In this document: piece after piece, positions 1-8,085 of the stretch
Layout: every line of letters starts with the position of its first letter
Position numbering within the stretch: position 1 is the stretch's first letter
Source of the DNA: Gaoshiqia sediminis
GTDB taxonomy: Bacteria; Bacteroidota; Bacteroidia; Bacteroidales; Prolixibacteraceae
Direction of reading: 5' to 3'
Assembly (NCBI RefSeq): GCF_025907915.1
Contig: NZ_JAPAAF010000012.1
Coordinates: 1-64,000, forward strand
Length of the DNA stretch: 64,000 nucleotides
Translations under genes and position numbers: made by a program
The notes under the pieces: generated by a model
The model's database searches: none
Told to the model about the DNA's origin: nothing
The model's input: only the letters and a program-made list of their open reading frames with translations

Positions 1-1
1 G

Positions 2-568
2 GTGAATTTTTGGGCCCGCCTGCTCGATGGGAATCATGCCATGAAACTGATCAAAGATCAACTGACGCTGGTTGATCCGGTGAATGGCGGAAGAAGCGGG
101 GGAACCTATCCCAACTTTTTCGATGCGCACCCGCCATTTCAAATTGACGGGAACTTTGGCTGCACGGCCGGCATTGCCGAAATGCTGATGCAAAGCCACG
201 ATGGTGCCATTCATTTGCTACCGGCCTTGCCCGATGAATGGAAAGATGGTGAAATAACCGGACTTCGGGCTCCTGGTGGTTTCGAGCTGAGTTTCACATG
301 GAAAAATGGAGAAGTTCAAAAAATTGAGATTAAATCAACTTTAGGTGGAAATTGTCGTATTCGAGTTCCTAACGAAGTGGTTCAGGCAGCAGGAAATGGC
401 TTGGTAGCAGCAACAGGAATCAATCCCAATCCGTTTTACGAGACAGCACAAGTTAAAAGGCCGCTAATTTCAGAAGCAGCCCAGCTGAATACCTTGGATC
501 TCAAACAAACGAAGGTATACGATTTGCCAACCGAGGTAGGCAAAACGTATTCCATCGTGATTAAATAA
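2..568 (+). CDS. GH95 alpha-L-fucosidase-type enzyme, C-terminal part only
   Basis: This is the last 188 or so residues of a glycoside hydrolase family 95 enzyme; the rest lies left of the window. The diagnostic stretch is HPPFQIDGNFGCTAGIAEML (codons near 130-190), which carries the conserved aspartate after the proline-rich turn, followed by the LLPALPDEW beta-sandwich start typical of the GH95 C-terminus. Family members remove terminal alpha-1,2-L-fucose, or L-galactose, from glycans in the periplasm or at the surface. The same motif occurs in the complete GH95 at 47072-49471, so the window is flanked by two paralogues. The reading frame enters from outside, so the GTG at base 2 is not a real start. 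The C-terminal tail of about 60 residues is longer than in the second copy. The next gene downstream is a decayed transposase, so this gene probably ends its operon. Confidence 0.9.
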   Translation: MNFWARLLDGNHAMKLIKDQLTLVDPVNGGRSGGTYPNFFDAHPPFQIDGNFGCTAGIAEMLMQSHDGAIHLLPALPDEWKDGEITGLRAPGGFELSFTWKNGEVQKIEIKSTLGGNCRIRVPNEVVQAAGNGLVAATGINPNPFYETAQVKRPLISEAAQLNTLDLKQTKVYDLPTEVGKTYSIVIK

Positions 569-779
569 TGGATTCTGAAATATTAATGTCCGGTAAAAAT
601 AATTAGCCGGGCCACTCCTTTTTCAGACTCACCCGGTATGGTTACTTTTGAGTTACCACACAAAAAAGAGAGCCGTGGGTAAAAGTGTAAATTTTTGCGG
701 ATAGCTGATCTTTAGTCAGCTGTGAAAGTTCATTGACAAGAGTACGATTTAAAAGATAGCAGAAAATCTAGAGAAGAGC

Positions 780-1270
780 TATATGGAAGTTTACCGCCTA
801 CGATCATCTTTTGGTGATGCTTTTTATTGGCTATTATGGTTGTCTTACATAGGCGTGTGCCGTTTTACTCTTTTTCTATGGTGGGCAGCTGGTTAAGCGA
901 TTCAGCCTTAAAACGACTGTATATTATGGATCCATCCACCGTCTCCTTGTTTAAGAATATTTTGAAAGGGGGTGGACTCAATCCTAAAAATGGCCGGAAG
1001 AAAGGTGAATAAAGGCGCATGTCATCATCAAAGCCAGTGAGAATGTTCCCTGTTTAGGGTGGTACAGCGAAGCGTCAAAGCAAGACCATCTGTTGCTGAA
1101 AGATGTCCTGGGCCTGCCATTTATGTTGTTTTAAGCTTTCGATGCCATATAGCTTTATTTTATATTGGGCTGTTTTTGAGGAGGAAGGTCACTTTTGTTT
1201 TCATGTAAATCCGCTATCAGTATATTTATGGGAGGCAGACAACTTTTTTATATCTATTTTGTTTTTTATA
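780..1270 (+). pseudogene. Decayed IS4-type transposase
   Basis: Three reading frames must be joined to read a transposase. KFTAYDHLLVML (about 786-820) matches the N-terminal DHL segment of Bacteroidota IS4-type transposases. MDPSTVSLFKNILKGGG followed by NPKNGRKKG (about 928-1008) carries the first DDE aspartate region. AHVIIKASENVPCLGWYSEA followed by KQDHLLLKDV (about 1016-1110) carries the following strand. After about 1130 the frame breaks again, and an EEEG..F segment near 1180 still resembles the family. No intact open frame longer than about 60 codons remains, so it cannot be active. It sits between the GH95 end and an ATPase gene and marks past insertion. The bases from 569 to 779 show no gene and no convincing terminator. 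Confidence 0.75.
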
Positions 1271-1316
1271 AATGACAAAATATAGTATATTTGATTGTTT
1301 GTCACTTATAAATACA

Positions 1317-2519
1317 ATGAAGCTATATATTACAAGAGAGATCTATAAGAAGCGGATTGACCGCTACATCGGTAAGGAGCTTATCAAAGTGCTTATCGGC
1401 CAGCGGAGGGTTGGGAAGAGTTATTTGCTATTCCAAGCAATGGACAGTATTCGTGAGCGGTTCCAAAATCCAAACATTATTTATATCAATCTTGAATTGA
1501 ATGAGTATGAAAAACTCAATACATCGACGGCCCTTTATGACTACGTGAAATCAAAGTCAATTGATGGAGGGCTCAATTTCCTCATGATAGATGAGATTCA
1601 GGTAGTTCCTGAATTCGAGAAGGCACTGAGAAGTCTTTTGGCAGAAGGGGGCTTTGATATCTATTGCACAGGAAGCAATGCCAATATTTTGTCAGGAGAA
1701 CTGGGTACATTTCTGGGAGGGAGATATGTTGAAATCCCTGTTCATACCTTGAACTATCCTGAGTTTTTAGTTTTTCATAGACTCGAAAATACAGTGGACA
1801 GTTTAAACCAATATCTGAAATATGGCGGACTTCCATACCTGATTCACTTGGATCTTACTGACGAGACGGTTTTTGACTACTTAAAGAATATAAGTCAATC
1901 GATTCTTTTTAGGGATGTTGTTTCCCGTTTTGAGGTTCGCAATGTCGATTTTCTGAATCGTTTAATCAGGTACTTGGCGAATGAAACTGGAAACTTAATA
2001 TCGGCCAGAGGGATTAGTAAATTCTTGAAGTCGCAAAATGTGTCTATTTCAATCAACGCAATTTTGAATTATCTGAATTACCTGACAACTGCGATGTTGA
2101 TAGCGGGCGTGCAGCGCTCGGATATTCAGGGGAAGAAAGTTTTTGAGGTGGGCGAGAAGTATTATTTCAACGATATTGGTTTGCGAAATTCGATTGCCGG
2201 CTTTTCTCCCTTTGACTTGGGACAGATCATCGAAAATGCAGTTTATCTTCATTTGAGAACAATTGGTTACGATGTTTTGGTCGGCAAGCAACAAGAAAAA
2301 GAAATTGATTTTATTGCAGAGCGGAAAGGGGAAAAGGTGTACATTCAGGTCGCTCTGAGAATCACAGAGAAGCAAACCATGGATCGGGAATTCGGGAACT
2401 TGCTTGCGATAAAAGATAATTATCCGAAATACGTTGTTACGTTGGACGAATACTCCGGAAGTAGCTTCGAGGGGATAAAGCACATCCCGTTGAGGCAGTT
2501 TTTAACCGAATTTGTATAG
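1317..2519 (+). CDS. AAA ATPase with DUF4143 C-terminal domain
   Basis: A 400-residue protein of the AAA_14/DUF4143 family. The start is placed at ATG 1317 (MKLYITREIYKKRI), because the frame upstream of it is AT-rich and does not match the family. It shows a Walker A motif (GQRRVGKSY), a Walker B (LNFLMIDEIQ) and a sensor segment (CTGSNANILSGE). In the middle are the LKYGGLPYL and LFRDVVSRF blocks that lead into the DUF4143 region, and at the end a restriction-endonuclease-like EIDFIAERKGEKVYIQVA strand. Cellular role is not established; these genes are common, mobile and often duplicated in Bacteroidota. It is not part of a PUL. Its neighbours are a dead transposase upstream and a tRNA 3' fragment downstream. 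A scrap of a close paralogue lies at 18511-18590. Confidence 0.9.
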   Translation: MKLYITREIYKKRIDRYIGKELIKVLIGQRRVGKSYLLFQAMDSIRERFQNPNIIYINLELNEYEKLNTSTALYDYVKSKSIDGGLNFLMIDEIQVVPEFEKALRSLLAEGGFDIYCTGSNANILSGELGTFLGGRYVEIPVHTLNYPEFLVFHRLENTVDSLNQYLKYGGLPYLIHLDLTDETVFDYLKNISQSILFRDVVSRFEVRNVDFLNRLIRYLANETGNLISARGISKFLKSQNVSISINAILNYLNYLTTAMLIAGVQRSDIQGKKVFEVGEKYYFNDIGLRNSIAGFSPFDLGQIIENAVYLHLRTIGYDVLVGKQQEKEIDFIAERKGEKVYIQVALRITEKQTMDREFGNLLAIKDNYPKYVVTLDEYSGSSFEGIKHIPLRQFLTEFV

Positions 2520-2695
2520 GGGGTATTGGCTGTTTTTGAGAAAAAATAGAAGCATTTAGCAAAATTTGGAGGATATCGCTAAATTTGCAGAGTGTATTGC
2601 TAATCAAATTATTGCAAAATATATGGTTATGAGTAATACCATGAGTTCTGATAGAGAACATTGAATTAAAGTGTTGTTATTGAGATGTTTGCTGG

Positions 2696-2725
2696 ATATG
2701 GTTCGAATCCGGTACAGCCCACGAA
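2696..2725 (+). other. tRNA 3'-end fragment, possible attachment-site scar
   Basis: GGTTCGAATCC followed by GGTACAGCCCA is a standard T-loop, T-stem 3' strand and acceptor 3' strand of a tRNA, but the expected 5' part (a GGGCTGT-like acceptor strand, D arm and anticodon arm) is absent from the preceding 100 bases, and the 5' strand of the T-stem does not pair. Tyrosine recombinases commonly cross over in exactly this part of a tRNA and leave a 3' fragment at one end of the inserted element. A terminator directly follows, as expected for the original chromosomal flank. The identification is by pattern only. Confidence 0.4.
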
Positions 2726-2747
2726 GGCTATACTTCAAAATGAATCA

Positions 2748-2782
2748 AAATCCAGTAAATCAAATGATTACTGGATTTTTTG
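2748..2782 (+). terminator. Intrinsic terminator after the tRNA fragment
   Basis: An 11-bp perfect stem (AAATCCAGTAA with TTACTGGATTT) closes a 9-base loop and runs into TTTTTT. It follows the tRNA 3' fragment and precedes the ECF sigma gene of PUL A. The rest of 2520-2964 shows no gene. Confidence 0.8.
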
Positions 2783-2964
2783 TTTCTTCCGGTACCGCAA
2801 TAATCGAATCAAGTGACGGAAGAATCTAAAATATCTATGAAGAAGGAGGATCAGTCTTGATGTTTTTTGATTCTTATTTTGGAAAAAATACTCCGTAACT
2901 TTTGATTTCTATCATGAGCGAAAAAATGAATAGCTTTGTTGCCAATCGCGGCTTCAGGCTTATC

Positions 2965-3549
2965 ATGCAAAAGAATTTCGATTTTGAAATATGGCAAAGG
3001 TTTAGGAGAGGGGATGAAAAGGCTTTCTCGTATATCTTCGATACCTATCATCTGCAGTTGTTTGAATATGGACGGCGGTTTACTTTAGATGAAGACCTTG
3101 TTCGCGATAGTATCCAGGATTTGTTCTTTGAGCTGGCCAGTAAAAAAGATAAGCTTTCACCCACTGATAATATTTTGTTTTACCTGCTTAAATCGCTCCG
3201 GATTCGAATTTTCGGGAACTTGCGAAAAAATAAAAACCACAGCATTGAGGTGAAAACTGAGCTTACTGACGAATTCTTTTTGAGTTATGTAACTGATTCG
3301 GATGAATTGGAAAAAGAGTTCAGGCTGGATTTGCTGGCTGAAGCCGTGAACGAATTACCGGCTCGTTTAAAGGAAACCATCTATTTAAAGTTCTACAAAA
3401 ATCTTTCGAATGCTGAAGTGGCTGGAGTTATGCAAGTTAACTACCAGTCGGTTGCAAACAATATTCAAAAGGCCATCCATAAGTTGAAGTCCATTCTTCA
3501 ATCCGATTCGGATTCCATTATCCTGTTTTTTCAAAGATATCTTCGTTAA
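2965..3549 (+). CDS. ECF-type RNA polymerase sigma factor, PUL A
   Basis: FecI-like sigma-70 factor of about 194 residues. Region 2 is visible in FSYIFDTYHLQLFEYGRRF followed by LVRDSIQDLFFEL, and region 4 in LPARLKETIYLKFYKNLSNA followed by VNYQSVANNIQKAIHKL. I prefer ATG 2965 (MQKNFDFEIWQRF), since family members begin just before this block; ATG 2914 would add 17 residues. It should be held by the FecR protein encoded 90 bases downstream and released when the SusC of the same locus binds its ligand, then direct transcription of susC and the genes after it. It is the most divergent of the four sigma factors here; its region 2 lacks the usual acidic EVVQEVF string and reads DSIQDLF. Confidence 0.93.
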   Translation: MQKNFDFEIWQRFRRGDEKAFSYIFDTYHLQLFEYGRRFTLDEDLVRDSIQDLFFELASKKDKLSPTDNILFYLLKSLRIRIFGNLRKNKNHSIEVKTELTDEFFLSYVTDSDELEKEFRLDLLAEAVNELPARLKETIYLKFYKNLSNAEVAGVMQVNYQSVANNIQKAIHKLKSILQSDSDSIILFFQRYLR

Positions 3550-3638
3550 TTCCTCCAAATATGCTGCGCAGCATATTTTGGCGCAGGGTATATTTCTTCC
3601 TTTCCTGCTTTTGATGATAGAAAGCAATATTCCCGACA

Positions 3639-4640
3639 ATGAAAAAAACAACTCCAGATTACTTGTTTGATCCGAAATTCAAGGACCGGATTTCAAAGGA
3701 CTCCTTATCCGGGCTGAAATCGGGGAATCAAGAACCACAAAGAAAACTGGCCTGGCTTATTGGCTATGTATTAAAGTTAAAGCGGAATGAATTTCAGTTG
3801 GATTCCAGGCTTGATTTTGAAGATATTCGCGAACAATCACTTGAATTGTTCCGCGAAAATAAAACGGGTGCATTCCGCATCATGAACATCAGAAAGGTTG
3901 CTGTTGCTGCATCCATTTTAATCTTGGTTGGACTCGGAGGGTACATGATTGGTAAATCCGGCATAACAGCGGTTTCGGAACAACAAGCTCAGGTTATCGA
4001 ATTCAATACCCCTAAAGGGCAGCAATCGGAGTTGACCTTGCCCGACGGAACGTTTGTTGCCCTGAATTACGATTCCAAACTGAAATATCATCTTGGCAAC
4101 AACAAAAGTTTGCTGGAAGTTGAACTGGAAGGAGAAGCATTTTTTCAGGTCACGAAAAATAAATCACGCACATTCAGGGTAATTACACGCGATATGAGTG
4201 TGAACGTTCTGGGTACCCAGTTTGATGTACGCGCTTATGCCAACGATTTACATACCGAAACAACATTGTTGGAGGGAAGTATTGAAATTAAAGATATTCC
4301 GGACCAGGAAAAATCTGTTTTGCTGAAGCCTGGACAAAAGTGGCTTTATAACCGGAATGACCATCAGCAACAACTTGTTTCGGTTGATCCGCAACTTTCT
4401 ACATTATGGCGCAACGGTGAATACTACTTCGAAAAGGTCCGGTTGGGAGAATTGGCCAAAACACTGGAGCGTATGTACAATGTAAGCATCCATTTCCAGG
4501 ATTCCGGACTTGAGGATGAAATGTATTCCGGCAGTGTGTATCAAAGCGACGAAATCGGGAAGTTGTTTGAGATCATTGGCTTGACTATTCCAATTCACGT
4601 GCGGACGGATGGCCGGGATATTTGGCTGGCAAATAAATAA
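3639..4640 (+). CDS. FecR-family anti-sigma factor, PUL A
   Basis: A 333-residue inner-membrane anti-sigma factor. The N-terminal 85 residues would face the cytoplasm and bind the sigma factor; one transmembrane helix follows (VAVAASILILVGLGGYMIG, about residues 87-107). The periplasmic FecR domain has the typical FNTPKGQQSELTLPDGTFV and GEAFFQVT blocks, and the C-terminal DUF4974 domain ends in HVRTDGRDIWLANK. It is encoded between its sigma factor and the SusC whose STN domain it should contact. The cytoplasmic part is short compared with the other three FecR proteins here and lacks their clear helical start, matching the divergent sigma factor upstream. A GC-rich hairpin follows the stop codon. 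Confidence 0.93.
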   Translation: MKKTTPDYLFDPKFKDRISKDSLSGLKSGNQEPQRKLAWLIGYVLKLKRNEFQLDSRLDFEDIREQSLELFRENKTGAFRIMNIRKVAVAASILILVGLGGYMIGKSGITAVSEQQAQVIEFNTPKGQQSELTLPDGTFVALNYDSKLKYHLGNNKSLLEVELEGEAFFQVTKNKSRTFRVITRDMSVNVLGTQFDVRAYANDLHTETTLLEGSIEIKDIPDQEKSVLLKPGQKWLYNRNDHQQQLVSVDPQLSTLWRNGEYYFEKVRLGELAKTLERMYNVSIHFQDSGLEDEMYSGSVYQSDEIGKLFEIIGLTIPIHVRTDGRDIWLANK

Positions 4641-4643
4641 GAT

Positions 4644-4728
4644 AAAAAAACCCGGGAAATGTTTGCAGCATCGCCCGGGAATAATCAATTAACGAATAGT
4701 TGACGCTATTCATTAGTAATTAATTAAG
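4644..4728 (-). ncRNA. Candidate antisense RNA in the fecR-susC gap, PUL A
   Basis: On the minus strand the hairpin at 4651-4679 (CCCGGG stem) is followed directly by seven T residues, a standard intrinsic terminator. On the same strand TAAATTTG, a match to the Bacteroidota TAnnTTTG -7 element, covers 4734-4741 and overlaps the susC start codon. Together they would give an RNA of about 85 bases antisense to the susC leader. No good -33 TTTG was found. The layout resembles DonS of Bacteroides fragilis. On the plus strand the hairpin has no T-run, so it is not a terminator for fecR. Confidence 0.4.
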
Positions 4729-4740
4729 CTGTACAAATTT

Positions 4741-7700
4741 ATGAAAAAAATGGTGAAATGTTGTGCCCTTCCCCGGAACGGCATAAGTAAACTGTGGCGA
4801 ATTATGCGACTAACTTTCTTCATTTTCCTGATTAGCTTGATAAACGTATCAGGGAGTGTGTATTCTCAAGGGAATAAGATGAGCTTAAAGTACTTTAATG
4901 TGACTTTGAAGGAGGCTTTTGGGGCTATTGAGGAAAACTCGAACTACGTTTTCTTTTACAATGCTCAGCAAATCAAACTGGATGAAAAGGTCAGTCTGAA
5001 TGTTGAAAACAAAAGTATTGAAGAAATTCTGGATGGATTGTTTCAGGATAAACCGATAACTTATAAAGTGATTGACCGCCGGATTGTGCTTTATCCGAAA
5101 AGTGAAGATGCCAGCCCCGGCATCATGCAGCAATCGTTACCGGTAAAGGGGAAAGTAACCAGCCGCAGCGGCGAGCCGGTCCCGGGAGTCACCGTGTTGG
5201 TGAAAGGGACCATGACAGGTACGGTTACCGACTTCGATGGTAACTATCAGTTCACTGACATCCCGGGAAATGCCATTCTGGTTTTCTCTTTTGTGGGATT
5301 GAAAACCGAGGAAATTGAAGTAGCCGGAAGGAGTACAATCAACGTGGTATTGCAAGAAGATGCTATTGGGCTCGAAGAAGTGGTTGCTATTGGTTATGGC
5401 ACCCAACGCAAGAAAGATTTAACAGGCTCGGTTTCATCCATTAGCACCGAAGATATGAAATCCCTGCCCATGCCAAGCATTGGCGATGCCATGCAGGGCA
5501 AAGCGGCTGGTGTGCAGATTATTTCGAACGGAACACCCGGGAGTGACCCTACTTTTCGTATTCGCGGGGTAGGAACCATCAACAATAACAACCCACTCAT
5601 GGTCATTGATGGTGTTCCAACCGAAGGTGGATTAAACCAACTCAATATGGATGACGTTGAATCCATCCAGATTCTGAAGGACGCTTCGGCTACGGCCATC
5701 TACGGATCAAGAGGAGCTAATGGAGTCGTGATCATTACTACAAAAAGTGGCGAAAAAGGGCAAGGTACAATCAATTTCAATGCATATTACGGTGTACAGG
5801 AAGCCACAAGCATGGTTGATATGTTGAATGCTTCGCAATTTGCCGCATTGCATAACGAGATGATGGAAAACGCAGGATTGGTCAAAAACCCGGCCTTTGG
5901 CGATCCGGCATCACTGGGAGTAGGAACCGATTGGGCTGGTGCGTTATTTAGTACAGCTCCCATTCAGAATTATTCCTTGTCGTACTCCGGCGGAAACGAA
6001 AAAACCACCTACTATGTTTCCGGCAATTATTTCGACCAGGAAGGCATCGTGCTCAATACCGGTTTTAAACGGTACACGCTCAAGTTCAATTCAGAAACTC
6101 AGCTGTTTGACAAGGTGAAATTTGGCAACATGATTTCACTGAACCACGATGACAAGTACAGTGGCTCCTTCAGCATCCTGGATGCCCTGCGTGCCTTGCC
6201 AACGCAACCAATCTATAATCAGGATGGAACTTACTCCGGCCCCGAAGGAATTCCGGCCTGGTCGGGCGACATTGCCAATCCCATTGGTAAAGCCACCATC
6301 AATGAAAACACTACCTTGGGGTACAATCTTTTAGGTAGCTTTTTTGGAGAAATTGAACTGATGAAAGGATTGAAGTTCAGGTCGCAGGCGGGCCTGAAAG
6401 CCAACTTCTGGCAAAGCCGAAACTGGGCGCCCAAATACGATTTTAAACCCAGTCCGCAGGAACAATCCTACCTGGGCGAAGCATCCAATAAATCCATCAC
6501 CTGGAACTGGGATAATACGTTGACTTACAATACAACCATCAACGAAAAGCATCGACTGACCATTTTGGCAGGTACCAGTGCCCAGGAAAATAAGTTCGAG
6601 TACATTAGCGGATCAATTCAGGAATTTGCCAGCGATCTCACTCAGCAACTGGATAATGGACTGAGCCAGAAAAATATCAACGGAAACGGAAGTTCGTGGT
6701 CGTTGCTATCGTACATGGGACGTGTTAATTATACTTTTGCCGACAAATATTTGGTGACTGCAACCGTGCGTCGCGATGGTTCTTCCCGATTTGGAGCCAA
6801 CAACAAATGGGGGATTTTTCCATCTGGTTCACTGGCCTGGCGAATTTCGGAGGAAAATTTTATGCAGTTGGCCGGGTTTATCGATGACCTGAAACTGCGC
6901 GCCGGCTATGGGGTAACCGGTAACCAGGAAATCGGAAATTACTCGTTTGCCTCAGCTCTGAGCACGATCAAATACAATTTCAACAACAACCTGGTCAATG
7001 CGGTGGTGCCGATTGTGATGCCGAACCCAAATGTGCAGTGGGAGTCGCAAAAGCAAGCCAACATTGGTTTTGATGCCACCCTGTTCGATCAGCGAATGAA
7101 CCTGACGGTTGATGTTTATCAGAAAAATACGGAAGATATGCTTGTGCCAATGGCTGTGCCAATTACCAGTGGTTATTCCGATGTTGTTGTGCCATTCATC
7201 AATGCGGGAGAAGTCGTGAATAAGGGGATTGAACTTAGTGTTAATTCACATAACCTAACCGGGGATTTGACCTGGGATACCGATTTCAACATTTCATTCA
7301 ACAAGAATGAGGTAAAAAGCCTGAACGACACCATTCCGCTGGCGCGTGGCAGTGTTGGTTTTAACCAGCAAGTTGCACGGATTGAAGCTGGTAAGGCAAT
7401 GGATGCATTCTACGGGTTTGTTACCGATGGTATTTTCCAAACACAGGCGGAGGTTGATGCGCATGCCCTGCAAGTTCCCGGAGATGATATATACTCCAGA
7501 ACCTCGCCCGGCGACATTCGCTTTAAGGATTTGAACAGCGACGGGATCATTGATGATGATGACCGTACCTATATCGGGAATCCAAATCCGGACTTCATTT
7601 TTGCCTTAAATAACCGGTTTGCGTATAAGGGATTTGATCTGAATATTTTTCTACAGGGAGTTTACGGAAATGATATCTACAACGCGAATCGGATTTGGAG

Positions 7701-8067
7701 CGAGGGAATGGCTGTCGCGCAAAATCAGAGTAGGGCAACGGTTAATCGCTGGACGGGAGTAGGAACCAGTAATGCAATGCCGCGGGCTGTTTTTAATGAC
7801 CCAAACAAGAATATCCGGCCTTCTGACCGGTTTCTGGAAGACGGAACTTATTTGCGGGTGAAGAATGTAACCCTGGGCTACACCTTCAAAAACATGCTGG
7901 TAAAGCGATTGCACATGAAATCAGCCCGGTTGTACGTTTCAGGAGCTAACCTATTGACGTTGACCAATTACAGCGGTTTTGATCCGGAGGTTTCCCCTAA
8001 TGGGATTGACCTCAATACCTATCCGTTGACCCGAACAGTCAGTATTGGTGCGAATATCAGTTTCTAA
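4741..8067 (+). CDS. SusC/RagA-type TonB-dependent transporter, PUL A
   Basis: A 1108-residue outer-membrane transporter of full length. After the signal segment (FFIFLISLINVSGSVYSQ) comes an STN domain (about residues 48-118) that links it to FecR/sigma signalling. Next is a CarboxypepD_reg-like domain (about 133-206, GEPVPGVTVLVKGT), then the plug domain starting at EEVVAIGYGTQRKKDLTG and containing LKDASATAIYGSRGANGVV. The beta-barrel ends in the usual aromatic residue (GANISF). It should import oligosaccharides released at the surface, paired with the SusD encoded 18 bases downstream. The downstream GH66 and GH31 genes suggest isomalto-oligosaccharides. The start codon sits in the AAATTTATGAAAAAA context shared by three of the four susC genes here. 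Confidence 0.96.
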   Translation: MKKMVKCCALPRNGISKLWRIMRLTFFIFLISLINVSGSVYSQGNKMSLKYFNVTLKEAFGAIEENSNYVFFYNAQQIKLDEKVSLNVENKSIEEILDGLFQDKPITYKVIDRRIVLYPKSEDASPGIMQQSLPVKGKVTSRSGEPVPGVTVLVKGTMTGTVTDFDGNYQFTDIPGNAILVFSFVGLKTEEIEVAGRSTINVVLQEDAIGLEEVVAIGYGTQRKKDLTGSVSSISTEDMKSLPMPSIGDAMQGKAAGVQIISNGTPGSDPTFRIRGVGTINNNNPLMVIDGVPTEGGLNQLNMDDVESIQILKDASATAIYGSRGANGVVIITTKSGEKGQGTINFNAYYGVQEATSMVDMLNASQFAALHNEMMENAGLVKNPAFGDPASLGVGTDWAGALFSTAPIQNYSLSYSGGNEKTTYYVSGNYFDQEGIVLNTGFKRYTLKFNSETQLFDKVKFGNMISLNHDDKYSGSFSILDALRALPTQPIYNQDGTYSGPEGIPAWSGDIANPIGKATINENTTLGYNLLGSFFGEIELMKGLKFRSQAGLKANFWQSRNWAPKYDFKPSPQEQSYLGEASNKSITWNWDNTLTYNTTINEKHRLTILAGTSAQENKFEYISGSIQEFASDLTQQLDNGLSQKNINGNGSSWSLLSYMGRVNYTFADKYLVTATVRRDGSSRFGANNKWGIFPSGSLAWRISEENFMQLAGFIDDLKLRAGYGVTGNQEIGNYSFASALSTIKYNFNNNLVNAVVPIVMPNPNVQWESQKQANIGFDATLFDQRMNLTVDVYQKNTEDMLVPMAVPITSGYSDVVVPFINAGEVVNKGIELSVNSHNLTGDLTWDTDFNISFNKNEVKSLNDTIPLARGSVGFNQQVARIEAGKAMDAFYGFVTDGIFQTQAEVDAHALQVPGDDIYSRTSPGDIRFKDLNSDGIIDDDDRTYIGNPNPDFIFALNNRFAYKGFDLNIFLQGVYGNDIYNANRIWSEGMAVAQNQSRATVNRWTGVGTSNAMPRAVFNDPNKNIRPSDRFLEDGTYLRVKNVTLGYTFKNMLVKRLHMKSARLYVSGANLLTLTNYSGFDPEVSPNGIDLNTYPLTRTVSIGANISF

Positions 8068-8085
8068 CCCATTAAACTTTTAAAA

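Noticed and set aside
2620-2725. A complete tRNA gene
   Set aside because: Only the T-loop and acceptor 3' strand are present; no D arm, anticodon arm or 5' acceptor strand can be drawn.
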